Assembly: GCA_944327085.1 (NCBI GenBank)
Contig: CALVGG010000001.1
Span: forward strand, 310,001-374,000
From: an uncultured Elusimicrobiales bacterium
GTDB lineage: Bacteria; Elusimicrobiota; Elusimicrobia; Elusimicrobiales; Elusimicrobiaceae
DNA: 64,000 nt
Reading direction: 5' to 3'
Made by a program: the position numbers and the translations under genes. Numbering within the stretch: the stretch's first letter is position 1; every line of letters begins with the position of its first letter. Below, in pieces: positions 9,309-16,648 of this stretch. Under the pieces are notes generated by a model that worked only from the letters and a program-made list of their open reading frames with translations, had not been told where the DNA came from and did not search any database.

Positions 9309-11225
9309 CTATATTTCTTCTACCACCACACTCTCAAGGCCAAACACGTCTACAGCTTTAACACACACCTTGCGTTTTTCTCCTATTGGTAACGAAGCCA
9401 CCGGGAACACGGCCTTTGTAACAACACGCAAGCCATTTTGTATATGTTCTATATTTTCCCTGTAATCTTGCCATTTACTGCGAAAGGTTACCCCATCATA
9501 ATTAGGGTCAATACTCCAATACTCAATCAATGCCAATGGGTCTTTGGCCACTACTTCACTAATCTTTTCCTTGTTTTTTTCATCTAAAGGAAGGGCTTCC
9601 GGAGATAAAACAATATAGTTATTTAACTCAACATGTAAAGTTTCTACATCAGAAGAAACCCTTTCTGTAAATGGTTTCTTAATGTCTAGATATTGCAAAG
9701 AAGCAAAGCGTATTTGTTTGTTTTTAATTAATTTGTCAAAATCGCTTTTTGTGCGGAGTTTATCCAACAAATCGGGCGGGATAACTAATACTTCTAATGC
9801 AGAATTATTAAATTCTTGTAAAATATCTGCAATGTCAAAAGTAAAATTCCATCCCAGAACTACCACTTTATTCCAGCCGCCAAGAAAGGATTCTTTCATT
9901 TCCATTGCACGTTTTAAGGTGCTGCGCCCTGTTATTCGGTTTGGGCTATCCACAAACACCAATGTATGAGTGTCTTTTAGATATCCCACATTACGAGGAG
10001 CATTTTCGTGCGTAAACGGGATAGCCCCATACAAATTCAGCACTACTTGTGCTAAATCCCCAACAGATTTAAATTCCTTATTAGACGCAAAAGTTTCTTT
10101 CTGGTAATCTCCAATACATTGATATAAGAAAGGTTTAGCAGGGATATCCACCAAACGTTTACGCATAATCATTGTTGCAGGTTTGCCAAAATCACTTAAA
10201 ATCCAGCGTCTGCCTAATTCCTCTGCCACTGCCCCAGTAGTACCACTGCCAGCAAAGAAATCTGCCACAATGGAATTTTCGTCCGATGAGGATTTAACAA
10301 TAATAGACAATAAATCTTTAGGTTTTTGAGTGTCATAGCCCAAACGTTCTTTATTAGTCGAGGCCATTGTAGCAATATGAGAGATGACATCATTTATTTT
10401 TTTCCCTTCTTCATTAGGATAAGTTTTTCCATAATAGACCTCACCATTGCTTCGTCTTCTCTTAATGAGTGCATACCTTTTTCCATTTTCATCTATTTTG
10501 TCATATCGGCCTAGAGAAATATCTTTATATGGTTGAGTTTGTTGATTCCAAATGTAATTTTTTGAATTAACATACATTAAAAGAGTGTCATGGGAATGCT
10601 GATATATGCGTTGAGATTCGGTTCCTCTAAACCCTTTATTCCAAATAATCTCATTTTTAAAATTTTCTTTTCCAAAAATTTCATCCAACAAAATTTTTAC
10701 ATAATGCCCCACGTGCCAATCTAAATGTACATAAATGCTACCCTTATCAGACAGCAATTCTTTCATAAGGGCTAAACGCGGATACATCATCCGTAAATAA
10801 CTTACCGTCCCATCCCGCCAAGTATCAGAATAAGCCGCCTGTTCTAATACCGTAGGATTTAGCTCTACATCCATACCAGGTAAAGTGATTTTATTACGAT
10901 AATCCGCTTTACTATCAAAAGGCGGGTCTATATAGATAAGGTCAATCATTCCCCGCATAGAAGGAAGGCCAGTAGCTCTATCACCATTTAGGAGAGCTTG
11001 TATCACAAACAAATTATCCCCATAACATAAACGATTGAGCCAAATATTTTCTGAAGGATTTTCAACAGGTTTTTGGTACAAAGAATTACCTTTCTCTACA
11101 GGAAGCACATATTCATTTGTCTGCAGAGTAATTTTATGTCCATTTTCTAAGTTTTCTAAAATTTTTGATACTTCTTTCTTCCCATCCGCTACTATTTTAG
11201 GTAATTCTTCTATTAAAGATTTCAT
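9309..11225 (-). CDS. mod: Type III DNA adenine methyltransferase, Mod subunit
   Basis: A 638-residue beta-class N6-adenine methyltransferase. The catalytic motif YIDPPFDSK comes first, then a target-recognition region, then the SAM-binding [17 protein letters not shown]. The C-terminus ([13 protein letters not shown]) is typical of type III Mod. The reading frame stays open upstream to 11384, but I set the start at 11225 because AAGGAGACAAT directly precedes that ATG. The 53 extra codons translate a folded RNA leader, not a domain. The target-recognition segment is compact, about 140 residues between the two motifs. Mod gives the system its sequence specificity and uses SAM. Expression is probably controlled by the leader at 11225-11488, whose last hairpin covers the ribosome binding site. 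Confidence 0.92.
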   Translation of the reverse strand: MKSLIEELPKIVADGKKEVSKILENLENGHKITLQTNEYVLPVEKGNSLYQKPVENPSENIWLNRLCYGDNLFVIQALLNGDRATGLPSMRGMIDLIYIDPPFDSKADYRNKITLPGMDVELNPTVLEQAAYSDTWRDGTVSYLRMMYPRLALMKELLSDKGSIYVHLDWHVGHYVKILLDEIFGKENFKNEIIWNKGFRGTESQRIYQHSHDTLLMYVNSKNYIWNQQTQPYKDISLGRYDKIDENGKRYALIKRRRSNGEVYYGKTYPNEEGKKINDVISHIATMASTNKERLGYDTQKPKDLLSIIVKSSSDENSIVADFFAGSGTTGAVAEELGRRWILSDFGKPATMIMRKRLVDIPAKPFLYQCIGDYQKETFASNKEFKSVGDLAQVVLNLYGAIPFTHENAPRNVGYLKDTHTLVFVDSPNRITGRSTLKRAMEMKESFLGGWNKVVVLGWNFTFDIADILQEFNNSALEVLVIPPDLLDKLRTKSDFDKLIKNKQIRFASLQYLDIKKPFTERVSSDVETLHVELNNYIVLSPEALPLDEKNKEKISEVVAKDPLALIEYWSIDPNYDGVTFRSKWQDYRENIEHIQNGLRVVTKAVFPVASLPIGEKRKVCVKAVDVFGLESVVVEEI

Positions 11226-11488
11226 ATTGTCTCCTTCTAAAATTTTTGCGGAGACAATAAAATAGCGGCTACTATTTGCGAGATTAGGATCACACAAATA
11301 AACAGCCGCCACCCTTGCCCCAATAAGGGCAAGGGTATAAATGCCATACAAAAGGGTAATTAGGCCTTTTATACAGCATTCCAAATGCGACTGTTTTTGG
11401 CTCCTAATCTCTTTTGCTCTCGCAAAAGTGAGGTCTTACGACCACCAAAAACAGCATAAATTTTATATAAGCCACATTTAAGGCTTAT
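11225..11488 (-). ncRNA. Highly structured 5' leader RNA of mod, candidate cis-regulator
   Basis: Read on the minus strand, this leader holds perfect stems in a row. They are ATAAGCC/GGCTTAT (11482-11488 with 11467-11473), CTGTTTTTGG/CCAAAAACAG (11445-11454 with 11391-11400), CTTTTGC-GAGA-GCAAAAG (11411-11428), ACCCTTGCCC/GGGCAAGGGT (11327-11336 with 11311-11320), GCGGCT/AGCCGC (11304-11309 with 11265-11270) and TATTGTCTCC/GGAGACAATA (11250-11259 with 11225-11234). A small GGTC-GTAA-GACC hairpin sits inside the long stem; it and the GAGA hairpin have GNRA loops. GAGATTAGG (11403-11411) is perfectly complementary to CCTAATCTC (11280-11288) in another hairpin loop, a likely pseudoknot. The last stem includes the whole Shine-Dalgarno and the A of the start codon. 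I do not recognise it as a known riboswitch class. Confidence 0.7.
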
Positions 11489-11529
11489 TATGGGTCTTTT
11501 ACTCCTTTTTGATTAGTGGATATGTTCTC

Positions 11530-11535
11530 ATTATA
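11530..11535 (-). promoter_or_regulatory. -10 element (TATAAT) of the mod transcript
   Basis: A consensus TATAAT on the minus strand preceded by TTG. The -35 region (near 11553-11558) is weak. Transcription from here would start near 11523 and give a leader of about 300 nt before mod. The stretch 11540-11711 between this and the TPR gene shows no gene or strong repeat. Confidence 0.45.
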
Positions 11536-11711
11536 CAAAACATAATACAGCCCTTCTAAAATTTAAAATATTACGAGTGGGAGATTATATACCCAGGTAC
11601 TTCTCTGTAATACGGGAAATACCGGTTCAGTGAAAAAGTTGAAATTCAATAACTGTAAAATAACAAACATATCTAGCAAAGGGAGGTAAATTAATTCATT
11701 TATTAGTAATA

Positions 11712-13298
11712 TTACCTGGTCCAAGGGAACAATTTTTTTAACAAAGGAAAACGCCCAGAGAAAGGATCGTCCATCTCGGTAGCTAGGATAGGAATAGCCA
11801 CATTACTACGCGTGCAATATTGTGAAAGAGATTGTGGTTCCAAGTCTAGATCTCTAGCTAATTTCTTTAAACTCTTTTTGTATCCTAATTTTTCATAAAT
11901 AATTTTTAAATTACACATATATGCTTTGGGCCTATATTCGGCCAAGTCTAGGGCTTTTTGCGCATCTTTTAATGCAGCTTTATAATTCCCTAATATTTTA
12001 TATGTTTCACTGCGATTGTGGTAAAAAACATCAATATCATTACATCCTTCTTGGTTATTTATGGCTTGGTCAAACATACGCAACGCCTCTTCATAATTCC
12101 CCTCTACTAAATAAATCAATCCTAAATTATTATAAGAATAAGCATCTTCAGGTTTGGTAAAAACATAGGGTTCTAAAATTTCTTTAGCAGCCGCAAACTC
12201 TCTTTTTGATATCAACCGCATTGCATCAATGGGTGGGTCTGGCTCCCGGCAAAACAACCCACAGAACAATCCCAGGCATATAGTTAGTACTATTATGGTG
12301 TTTTTTAACGGAAACCGAGGACGAATATAATCATATTGCTCAAAATCCGCACAGTGATACTCTGTTTCCAGTAGTTGTTTTACTTCTTCAAAATGATTCA
12401 CAATGTCGTTAATATTGTTAAGGCCCACTAAAAAATCGCGCAGTTTTACATGGAGTCTCTCATTCTGCCAACCAAAAACATGCACCCATTGGATATTGTG
12501 CCTACTGTCTACACTAATTACCATATTTACAGTATTGCGTTTTCCGTTCTTCCAGTATTGCTGCCAATATAAAGCTAATGAAGTAGGCGCATTTTCGAGC
12601 AAAATAAAATTAAGTTTAATGTGTTTAGTTCGAAACCAACAGTTATAATCTTCTGTTTCTATTTCCAGATTTTCTACATCCTCTCCTCTTACTGTGCCAT
12701 ATATCTCACGCGGGCTATAGGCTTGTAAGTGATATTTTTTAACATCCTCTTCAGATAATTGAGCAACTTCAAACATATTGGGCGCCTGTAAAGTAGGATT
12801 ATAGTAATCTTGCTCAATATAATGGTAACAAAGCGTTTGATAGGTTCCAGGCCAAGTTGTATAGTAACATAGGCCTGGATTAATAATTTCTCCTCGGGCT
12901 TCAAAACCATGCTCCGCTTGTGTATGATACTCATTACCAAATGTTTCTACATAACCTATATATGCACCATGAGAAATGCAGAGCGGGGTAGGATCTTCAT
13001 CTACAACTATCTCCCACTCCGCGGGATGTTCTACGGTTTCATAAGTTACTTTTTTCGTGTTTTTATCTTCATGCCGGATCCGTTCCGTCCACTCCGTAAA
13101 ATAGCGGGCTTCCTTTACATAAGTTCCTATATATTCTTCATCCTGTGCTTTGAAACTATTAATTGTTCCACACACCCAAATAACTAGCCAAGCAAAAAGG
13201 GAGCCACCTATTAAACCTAAAATTCCCAATGCTTCCCAGCCCATTATATGAGGGATAATAATTAAAAGCCCCAAGCCATAAAAGAACGACACTACCAT
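11712..13298 (-). CDS. Membrane-anchored TPR protein, last gene of the SAM-riboswitch operon
   Basis: A 528-residue protein with two hydrophobic helices at the N-terminus (about 3-45), a long soluble middle part of unknown fold (50-335), a further membrane segment near 341-362 (TIIVLTICLGLFCGLFC) and C-terminal TPR repeats (about 370-490). The clearest repeat unit contains AYSYNNLGLIYLVEGNYEEAL. The final residues have a short Trp-Thr-Arg end. Its ATG overlaps the stop of the LemA-like gene (TAATG), so the two are coupled. TPRs usually bind protein partners, so it may be a membrane scaffold for the operon's other products. No enzymatic motif is visible. Confidence 0.7.
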   Translation of the reverse strand: MVVSFFYGLGLLIIIPHIMGWEALGILGLIGGSLFAWLVIWVCGTINSFKAQDEEYIGTYVKEARYFTEWTERIRHEDKNTKKVTYETVEHPAEWEIVVDEDPTPLCISHGAYIGYVETFGNEYHTQAEHGFEARGEIINPGLCYYTTWPGTYQTLCYHYIEQDYYNPTLQAPNMFEVAQLSEEDVKKYHLQAYSPREIYGTVRGEDVENLEIETEDYNCWFRTKHIKLNFILLENAPTSLALYWQQYWKNGKRNTVNMVISVDSRHNIQWVHVFGWQNERLHVKLRDFLVGLNNINDIVNHFEEVKQLLETEYHCADFEQYDYIRPRFPLKNTIIVLTICLGLFCGLFCREPDPPIDAMRLISKREFAAAKEILEPYVFTKPEDAYSYNNLGLIYLVEGNYEEALRMFDQAINNQEGCNDIDVFYHNRSETYKILGNYKAALKDAQKALDLAEYRPKAYMCNLKIIYEKLGYKKSLKKLARDLDLEPQSLSQYCTRSNVAIPILATEMDDPFSGRFPLLKKLFPWTR

Positions 13299-13795
13299 TA
13301 AATGTTCTCCTTGCCGCTGGCATAAACACTTTCTGTATAATCCGAAGTAATAACTGTAATTTTTATTTCTTCAGCATTTGGAAGTATCATGCATACTGGT
13401 ATGCTATGAATATAAACACTATGTTCTTTTTGACGAGCTATTAACAAACGTTGTTGGGAGAAAAATTCCTGACGATTGGCTTCTATCTCAGTTGATAATT
13501 GACGCAATATGGACGAATCTAACGGAGGGTTTTGCTCTATAATCAATGAAATATCTTTTCCTTGATAACGTCCCGAAATAAGCTTTGGGTAGATTTCCTT
13601 AAATGTTTCCAAATATGTATCAGAAACATGTGTAACCTGTTTAATTACCTTCCACATTTTGTCAAAATTGGCTTCACACACCTCCTGTTGGGCCAACACT
13701 AAGTTACGGAGGCGTATTTCAGTATTATGTACAGAAATAAAATACCCAACAATTACTATACCAATTAACAATAAAATAAATACTCCTGATGTCAT
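13298..13795 (-). CDS. LemA-like membrane protein
   Basis: A 165-residue protein: one N-terminal membrane helix (residues 3-20) followed by a helical domain. The segment beginning YFISVHNTEIRLRNLV, with the following EVCEANFDKMWKVIKQ, resembles the LemA family pattern, in which a single membrane helix is followed by long antiparallel helices exposed outside the cytoplasm. The start is set at 13795 because AAAGGAGGAAAT lies just before that ATG; the open frame extends 25 codons further without support. Its role in the bacterial cell is poorly known for the whole family. Here it sits between a lipoprotein and the membrane TPR protein. The match is by pattern, not by search. Confidence 0.6.
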   Translation of the reverse strand: MTSGVFILLLIGIVIVGYFISVHNTEIRLRNLVLAQQEVCEANFDKMWKVIKQVTHVSDTYLETFKEIYPKLISGRYQGKDISLIIEQNPPLDSSILRQLSTEIEANRQEFFSQQRLLIARQKEHSVYIHSIPVCMILPNAEEIKITVITSDYTESVYASGKENI

Positions 13796-13845
13796 ATTTC
13801 CTCCTTTACTCCTGAATGTGGCCCGGAAGAACCCGGGCCCGAATA

Positions 13846-14181
13846 TTACTTTAATTCTTTCATCATGCAATCATAATATTTTTGGGAATCGTATTGAACC
13901 CGTTCTGAAATTTGCTGATTTTTCATGCGTGAGTGTTTTTTACAGATTTTAGAAGCCTCCTCTATTTGTTTATCTACTTCTTTTTGTATTTCTTTTTGCT
14001 CCAATGCTTGCCCATCAATGGGGATAAAGCGGCTTTTACGACTAAATTGATACAAAGTAAACAGATTATCTACCTTGGTTTCTACCAAATAAGTTCTTCC
14101 ATTTACTGTGGCTATATTATGGTTAATTCCTGCTGCACATCCCACCAACAGTAAAGGTGTCAGCAATAATACATTTTTCAT
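13846..14181 (-). CDS. Small predicted lipoprotein
   Basis: A 111-residue protein with a lipoprotein signal peptide: MKNVLLLTPLLLVGCAAG, lipobox LVGC with the modified Cys at residue 15. The mature part is charged and helical in its second half (EQKEIQKEVDKQIEEASK) and carries two further cysteines. GAGGAGGGATAGT precedes the ATG, a strong ribosome binding site. It lies 16 bp after the preceding gene and about 50 bp before the LemA-like gene. It probably sits in the inner or outer membrane next to the other envelope proteins of this operon. No family recognised. Confidence 0.7.
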   Translation of the reverse strand: MKNVLLLTPLLLVGCAAGINHNIATVNGRTYLVETKVDNLFTLYQFSRKSRFIPIDGQALEQKEIQKEVDKQIEEASKICKKHSRMKNQQISERVQYDSQKYYDCMMKELK

Positions 14182-14197
14182 ACTATCCCTCCTCGTT

Positions 14198-14710
14198 TTA
14201 TTTGGGCATTACCCCAAAAAACTGTTTTATATGTGTTTGTGGTTTACTCAAACAAATCTGGTGTAGGTTATATTGCAAAATATTTCCTATATTATGAGTT
14301 TCTAATCCTGGCCGAAAAAGTTTTCTAACCTCATCTTCCGTAAAAATAGCTTTAGCACGTTCTCGATAGCTTTCTGTGCATCTATCCCAAAAGCATGCAC
14401 CTCGTGCTGTTAGTGTCAACAAACGAAGTACAACAAATAGTTGCATATTTGTTAAATTATTTAGTTTGCTAAATAAAGCAAAGGCCAGGTGTTGGCTGTC
14501 CGGGTGGCGCAGGTTGGCACAAATATTTTCAAAATACTCTTTGTATCCATTAGAATAAATAGCACCTCTCTCTAGTTCGAGCCATTTACAACAGGCTTGG
14601 TATAATTCTTGGCAAGTTCTATATCCGGTAACTGACATATTATAAAGACTAGCCTTGCGTTGTTTATCCATTTGATAAAAAAATTTATTCAACTCTAAAT
14701 AAATATTCAT
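14198..14710 (-). CDS. Unknown 170-residue helical protein of the ClpX-like operon
   Basis: I do not recognise this protein. It has no signal peptide or membrane segment, is helical, has nine cysteines, and contains aromatic-rich stretches. A ribosome binding site AGGATATACAA precedes the ATG. It starts 9 bp after the stop of the ClpX-like ATPase, so the two are probably made together; an adaptor or substrate of the ATPase is one possibility. That role is only inferred from position. Confidence 0.6.
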   Translation of the reverse strand: MNIYLELNKFFYQMDKQRKASLYNMSVTGYRTCQELYQACCKWLELERGAIYSNGYKEYFENICANLRHPDSQHLAFALFSKLNNLTNMQLFVVLRLLTLTARGACFWDRCTESYRERAKAIFTEDEVRKLFRPGLETHNIGNILQYNLHQICLSKPQTHIKQFFGVMPK

Positions 14711-14719
14711 TTGTATATC

Positions 14720-16087
14720 CTAAATGACTACTTTTACCGATTTCTCTAAAAATTGTTGTTGAAATAACTGCCCTACTTTTTGCTGTAAACCTCGTGCGCC
14801 TAAGCGCTGTTCATAAGCGTAATCGACCATTTCTTCCACTAAAGCTGGCTGTATAGGGGTTGAGCTATTCAGGAGTTTTTTATATTGATAGATTGGCCCA
14901 TTGTGCGGGTTGAGCAAAATACGACGTAAATCCTCTTTTTCCAATGGGAGTAACTGAATAAAATAGGAAAAACGCCCCACCAACTCCGGTAACATCCCAT
15001 AACCGATATAATCATCAGCCGATAAAGTCGTGCGATATATACTAGATGTGTGCGTAAACCCGACTGATTTATCCATATGTTTTACTTGTAAAGATTCAAA
15101 CGCCCCGCCAACAACAAAAAGCACACGGGAAATATCCCACTCAATAGGACGATTAGAAAAATAATCTGGAGCAGTAAAAGTTTTTCCTTCAATTAATCGC
15201 AAGAGCTCTGCCTGGACATTACCGGAAGACACCCCCCAGCGTTCTCCTCCTTCATGTAATTTGTCAATCTCATCTATAAATACAATAGAAAGAGGCAGCG
15301 TGTTTTTGTTTTTTGCTAAAGATTGAAGGGGTTGTAAAATATTACTTACGCTCATACCCGCATATCCTGTTTGTGTGTATTGAGAAGCGTCTGCATGAAC
15401 AAAAGGTATTTTTAAAATACGAGCCAAACATTGACATAAATAGGTCTTGCCACAACCGGTTGGCCCACTGATAAAAATATTATTTTTTGTAAATGGGATA
15501 TCGCTACTTTGACTGCATTTGGCTAAATGTTCAAATACACCTGCTACCAACAGCTTTTTAGCTTCATATTGGCCAATTACATATTTATTCAGCTCGGACA
15601 TTACCTTCTTAGGTGAAAAAGTTCTCGGACTATCCTTCAAATGGGGGTTATTTTGCGTCGTGCCTATAAGTAAGTTTTGTATAACCTCTACTGCCCCGTT
15701 AGCTACGCGTAAAATTCCTTTTTTAAACAAGACACTATTTCCACTGAAAAGCGTTTCCAAGGCTACTGTCCGGCTACTAAAAGGGCTAGATTGCTGCAAT
15801 AAGTTAGGGATGCGATATGCTGCAGGGACCATGATTTTCAATAAATTTAAAGTAGAAAGATATAGTAACAAAAACCATTCCATTTCATTTAAAGCATCCT
15901 CTTTTACCAATTTGGCAATTGGAATCTTCTTTTCGTTTGACTTTATAATTCGTGAGCGAATTTCCTCAAACAGTTTGACACAGCTCTCCTGCGGAGCATG
16001 CTTTTCTAATTGGCTGTGCCACTGCGTTAATTGTTCTATCAACTGTACGAACGAGCCATATGGTTTATTCATAGCATTATTAGCCAT
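14720..16087 (-). CDS. ClpX-like AAA+ ATPase without the zinc domain
   Basis: A 455-residue protein whose C-terminal two thirds follows ClpX closely. It has Walker A GPTGCGKT, the pore-loop region ADASQYTQTGYAGMS (GYAG in place of ClpX GYVG), Walker B IVFIDEIDKL, the segment VLFVVGGAFESL, MLPELVGRF, and sensor 2 RLGARGLQQKVG. The first about 170 residues replace the ClpX zinc-binding domain with an unknown helical domain. The ClpP-docking IGF loop appears as VGF (KSVGFTH), so ClpP partnership is uncertain. The start at 16087 is chosen because GAAGGAGAAATTT precedes it; the frame continues upstream to 16186, but that stretch is read in another frame by a small ORF. Likely role: ATP-driven unfolding or remodelling. 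It is not the housekeeping clpX. Confidence 0.82.
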   Translation of the reverse strand: MANNAMNKPYGSFVQLIEQLTQWHSQLEKHAPQESCVKLFEEIRSRIIKSNEKKIPIAKLVKEDALNEMEWFLLLYLSTLNLLKIMVPAAYRIPNLLQQSSPFSSRTVALETLFSGNSVLFKKGILRVANGAVEVIQNLLIGTTQNNPHLKDSPRTFSPKKVMSELNKYVIGQYEAKKLLVAGVFEHLAKCSQSSDIPFTKNNIFISGPTGCGKTYLCQCLARILKIPFVHADASQYTQTGYAGMSVSNILQPLQSLAKNKNTLPLSIVFIDEIDKLHEGGERWGVSSGNVQAELLRLIEGKTFTAPDYFSNRPIEWDISRVLFVVGGAFESLQVKHMDKSVGFTHTSSIYRTTLSADDYIGYGMLPELVGRFSYFIQLLPLEKEDLRRILLNPHNGPIYQYKKLLNSSTPIQPALVEEMVDYAYEQRLGARGLQQKVGQLFQQQFLEKSVKVVI

Positions 16088-16199
16088 AAATTTCTCCTTC
16101 ATCAAATCCCCAAACAAACGGTTTATGGTTGTCAATAACAGGTATATAACCAGCCAAAGCTGCCATATAAGCAGTCCGAGAAACATATTTTTTCCCCAT
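16080..16199 (-). CDS. 39-residue ORF, first gene of the operon
   Basis: A short ORF beginning MGKKYVSRTAYMAALAGY and ending DEGEIYG. AAAGGAGAGG lies 6 nt before its ATG, one of the best ribosome binding sites in the window. Its stop overlaps the start of the ClpX-like gene by 8 bp, so translation of the two is coupled. It may be a functional micro-protein, or a leader peptide that only opens the downstream start. Its ribosome binding site is part of the hairpin at 16205-16236. No family recognised. Confidence 0.55.
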   Translation of the reverse strand: MGKKYVSRTAYMAALAGYIPVIDNHKPFVWGFDEGEIYG

Positions 16200-16236
16200 A
16201 AAAAACCTCTCCTTTGGAGTAACCCATTAGAGAGGT
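16199..16236 (-). promoter_or_regulatory. Hairpin covering the ribosome binding site of the small ORF
   Basis: On the minus strand ACCTCTC (16230-16236) pairs perfectly with GAGAGGT (16205-16211), then T's follow up to the ATG. The 3' arm is the Shine-Dalgarno sequence of the 39-residue ORF. The loop contains AATGGGTT, complementary to AACCCATT in the 5' arm of the terminator just upstream. The element could act as a weak terminator, as an RBS lock, or as a competitor of the terminator. Confidence 0.5.
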
Positions 16237-16239
16237 GGT

Positions 16240-16270
16240 AAAAAAAGAACCCATCGTCTCCAATGGGTTC
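16240..16270 (-). terminator. Riboswitch-controlled terminator (expression platform)
   Basis: GAACCCAT (16263-16270) and ATGGGTTC (16247-16254) form a perfect 8-bp stem followed by seven T's on the minus strand. The riboswitch P1 3' strand CAATGGG (16296-16302) is exactly complementary to CCCATTG in the 5' arm and loop of this terminator. P1 formation (SAM bound) therefore frees the terminator, and loss of P1 forms an antiterminator. Predicted behaviour: off with SAM, on without SAM. Confidence 0.85.
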
Positions 16271-16295
16271 TACTCAAAATAAACTAATTGTAGCT

Positions 16296-16380
16296 CCCAT
16301 TGTGCAAGCTTTAGCACCTTACGTTTAAGCAGGTTGCTGTGCAGTCATCAGGCTTGTCCCTCGTGCACTCTCAATAGGAA
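16296..16380 (-). ncRNA. S-box (SAM-I-type) riboswitch aptamer lacking P4
   Basis: The minus strand carries the S-box core in order: GAGAG, GAGGGAC, AGCC-GATGA, CAGCAACC, AGGTGCTAA. Helices are P1 TTCCTATTG with CAATGGGAG (two G-U pairs), P2 GTGCA (16364-16368) with TGCAC (16339-16343), and P3 ACCT (16331-16334) with AGGT (16316-16319). The P2 loop CAAGC (16352-16356) pairs with GCTTG (16305-16309), the expected pseudoknot. The P4 hairpin of classical SAM-I is absent; after P3 the RNA goes straight to the pseudoknot partner and P1, as in the SAM-I/IV variants. A terminator/antiterminator follows. Unusually, the controlled genes are not methionine or SAM metabolism genes. Confidence 0.85.
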
Positions 16381-16567
16381 TTGCCGTTATCTTGCGGAAG
16401 GAACAATTCCTAACTTTATCCAATAAATCCTCAAACGGATATACTTGGTACAACTTTTCCTAGGAATTGGAACTTTATAGATCAGTTCTATAAATCTTCC
16501 GAAAATAACGTTATGAATTAATGATTTTCAAAAAACGACAGCTTAGTGTCTTTTTTGTATCCTTTAT
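16380..16567 (-). promoter_or_regulatory. Upstream half of the long leader, several hairpins
   Basis: Between the promoter and the riboswitch the minus strand can fold TTTATAGA-ACTGA-TCTATAAA (perfect 8-bp stem, about 16470-16494) and GGAATTG with CAATTCC (7 bp). The 3' arm of the latter abuts and partly overlaps the 5' strand of riboswitch P1, so the two could compete. Near the transcript start a GACA-CTAAGC-TGTC stem, flanked by six A's and six T's (16530-16556), looks like an intrinsic terminator readable on both strands. No ORF with a ribosome binding site is seen here. Confidence 0.45.
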
Positions 16568-16573
16568 AGATAT

Positions 16574-16602
16574 ATTATAGCATCTATTTTGGCTTCTGTC
16601 AA
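16574..16602 (-). promoter_or_regulatory. Consensus sigma-70 promoter of the riboswitch operon
   Basis: TTGACA (16597-16602), a 17-bp spacer and TATAAT (16574-16579) on the minus strand: a perfect match at both hexamers with ideal spacing. Transcription should start near 16567, about 370 nt before the first ORF. Such a strong promoter implies that the operon is held down by other means: the riboswitch terminator and perhaps the WYL regulator. Confidence 0.85.
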
Positions 16603-16648
16603 TGAACAACACCAAGCGACATTATTGTGTCTTTATAATAAAAAATTA

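Noticed and set aside
11391-11454. An integron attC site formed by the long inverted repeat
   Set aside because: There are no GTTRRRY/RYYYAAC core sites and no integron integrase; the element fits a leader RNA better.
11225-11488. mod leader as a SAM riboswitch
   Set aside because: It lacks the S-box core (no GAGGGAC, GATGA or GCAACC set) and does not fit SAM-II or SAM-III patterns that I know.
13933-14154. Plus-strand ORF opposite the lipoprotein gene
   Set aside because: It is Phe/Tyr/Leu-rich antisense of a real gene with a lipobox and good ribosome binding site on the minus strand.
14720-16186. An N-terminal membrane helix on the ClpX-like ATPase from the longer frame to 16186
   Set aside because: The ribosome binding site at the ATG 16087 and the overlapping 39-codon ORF in another frame explain this stretch better.
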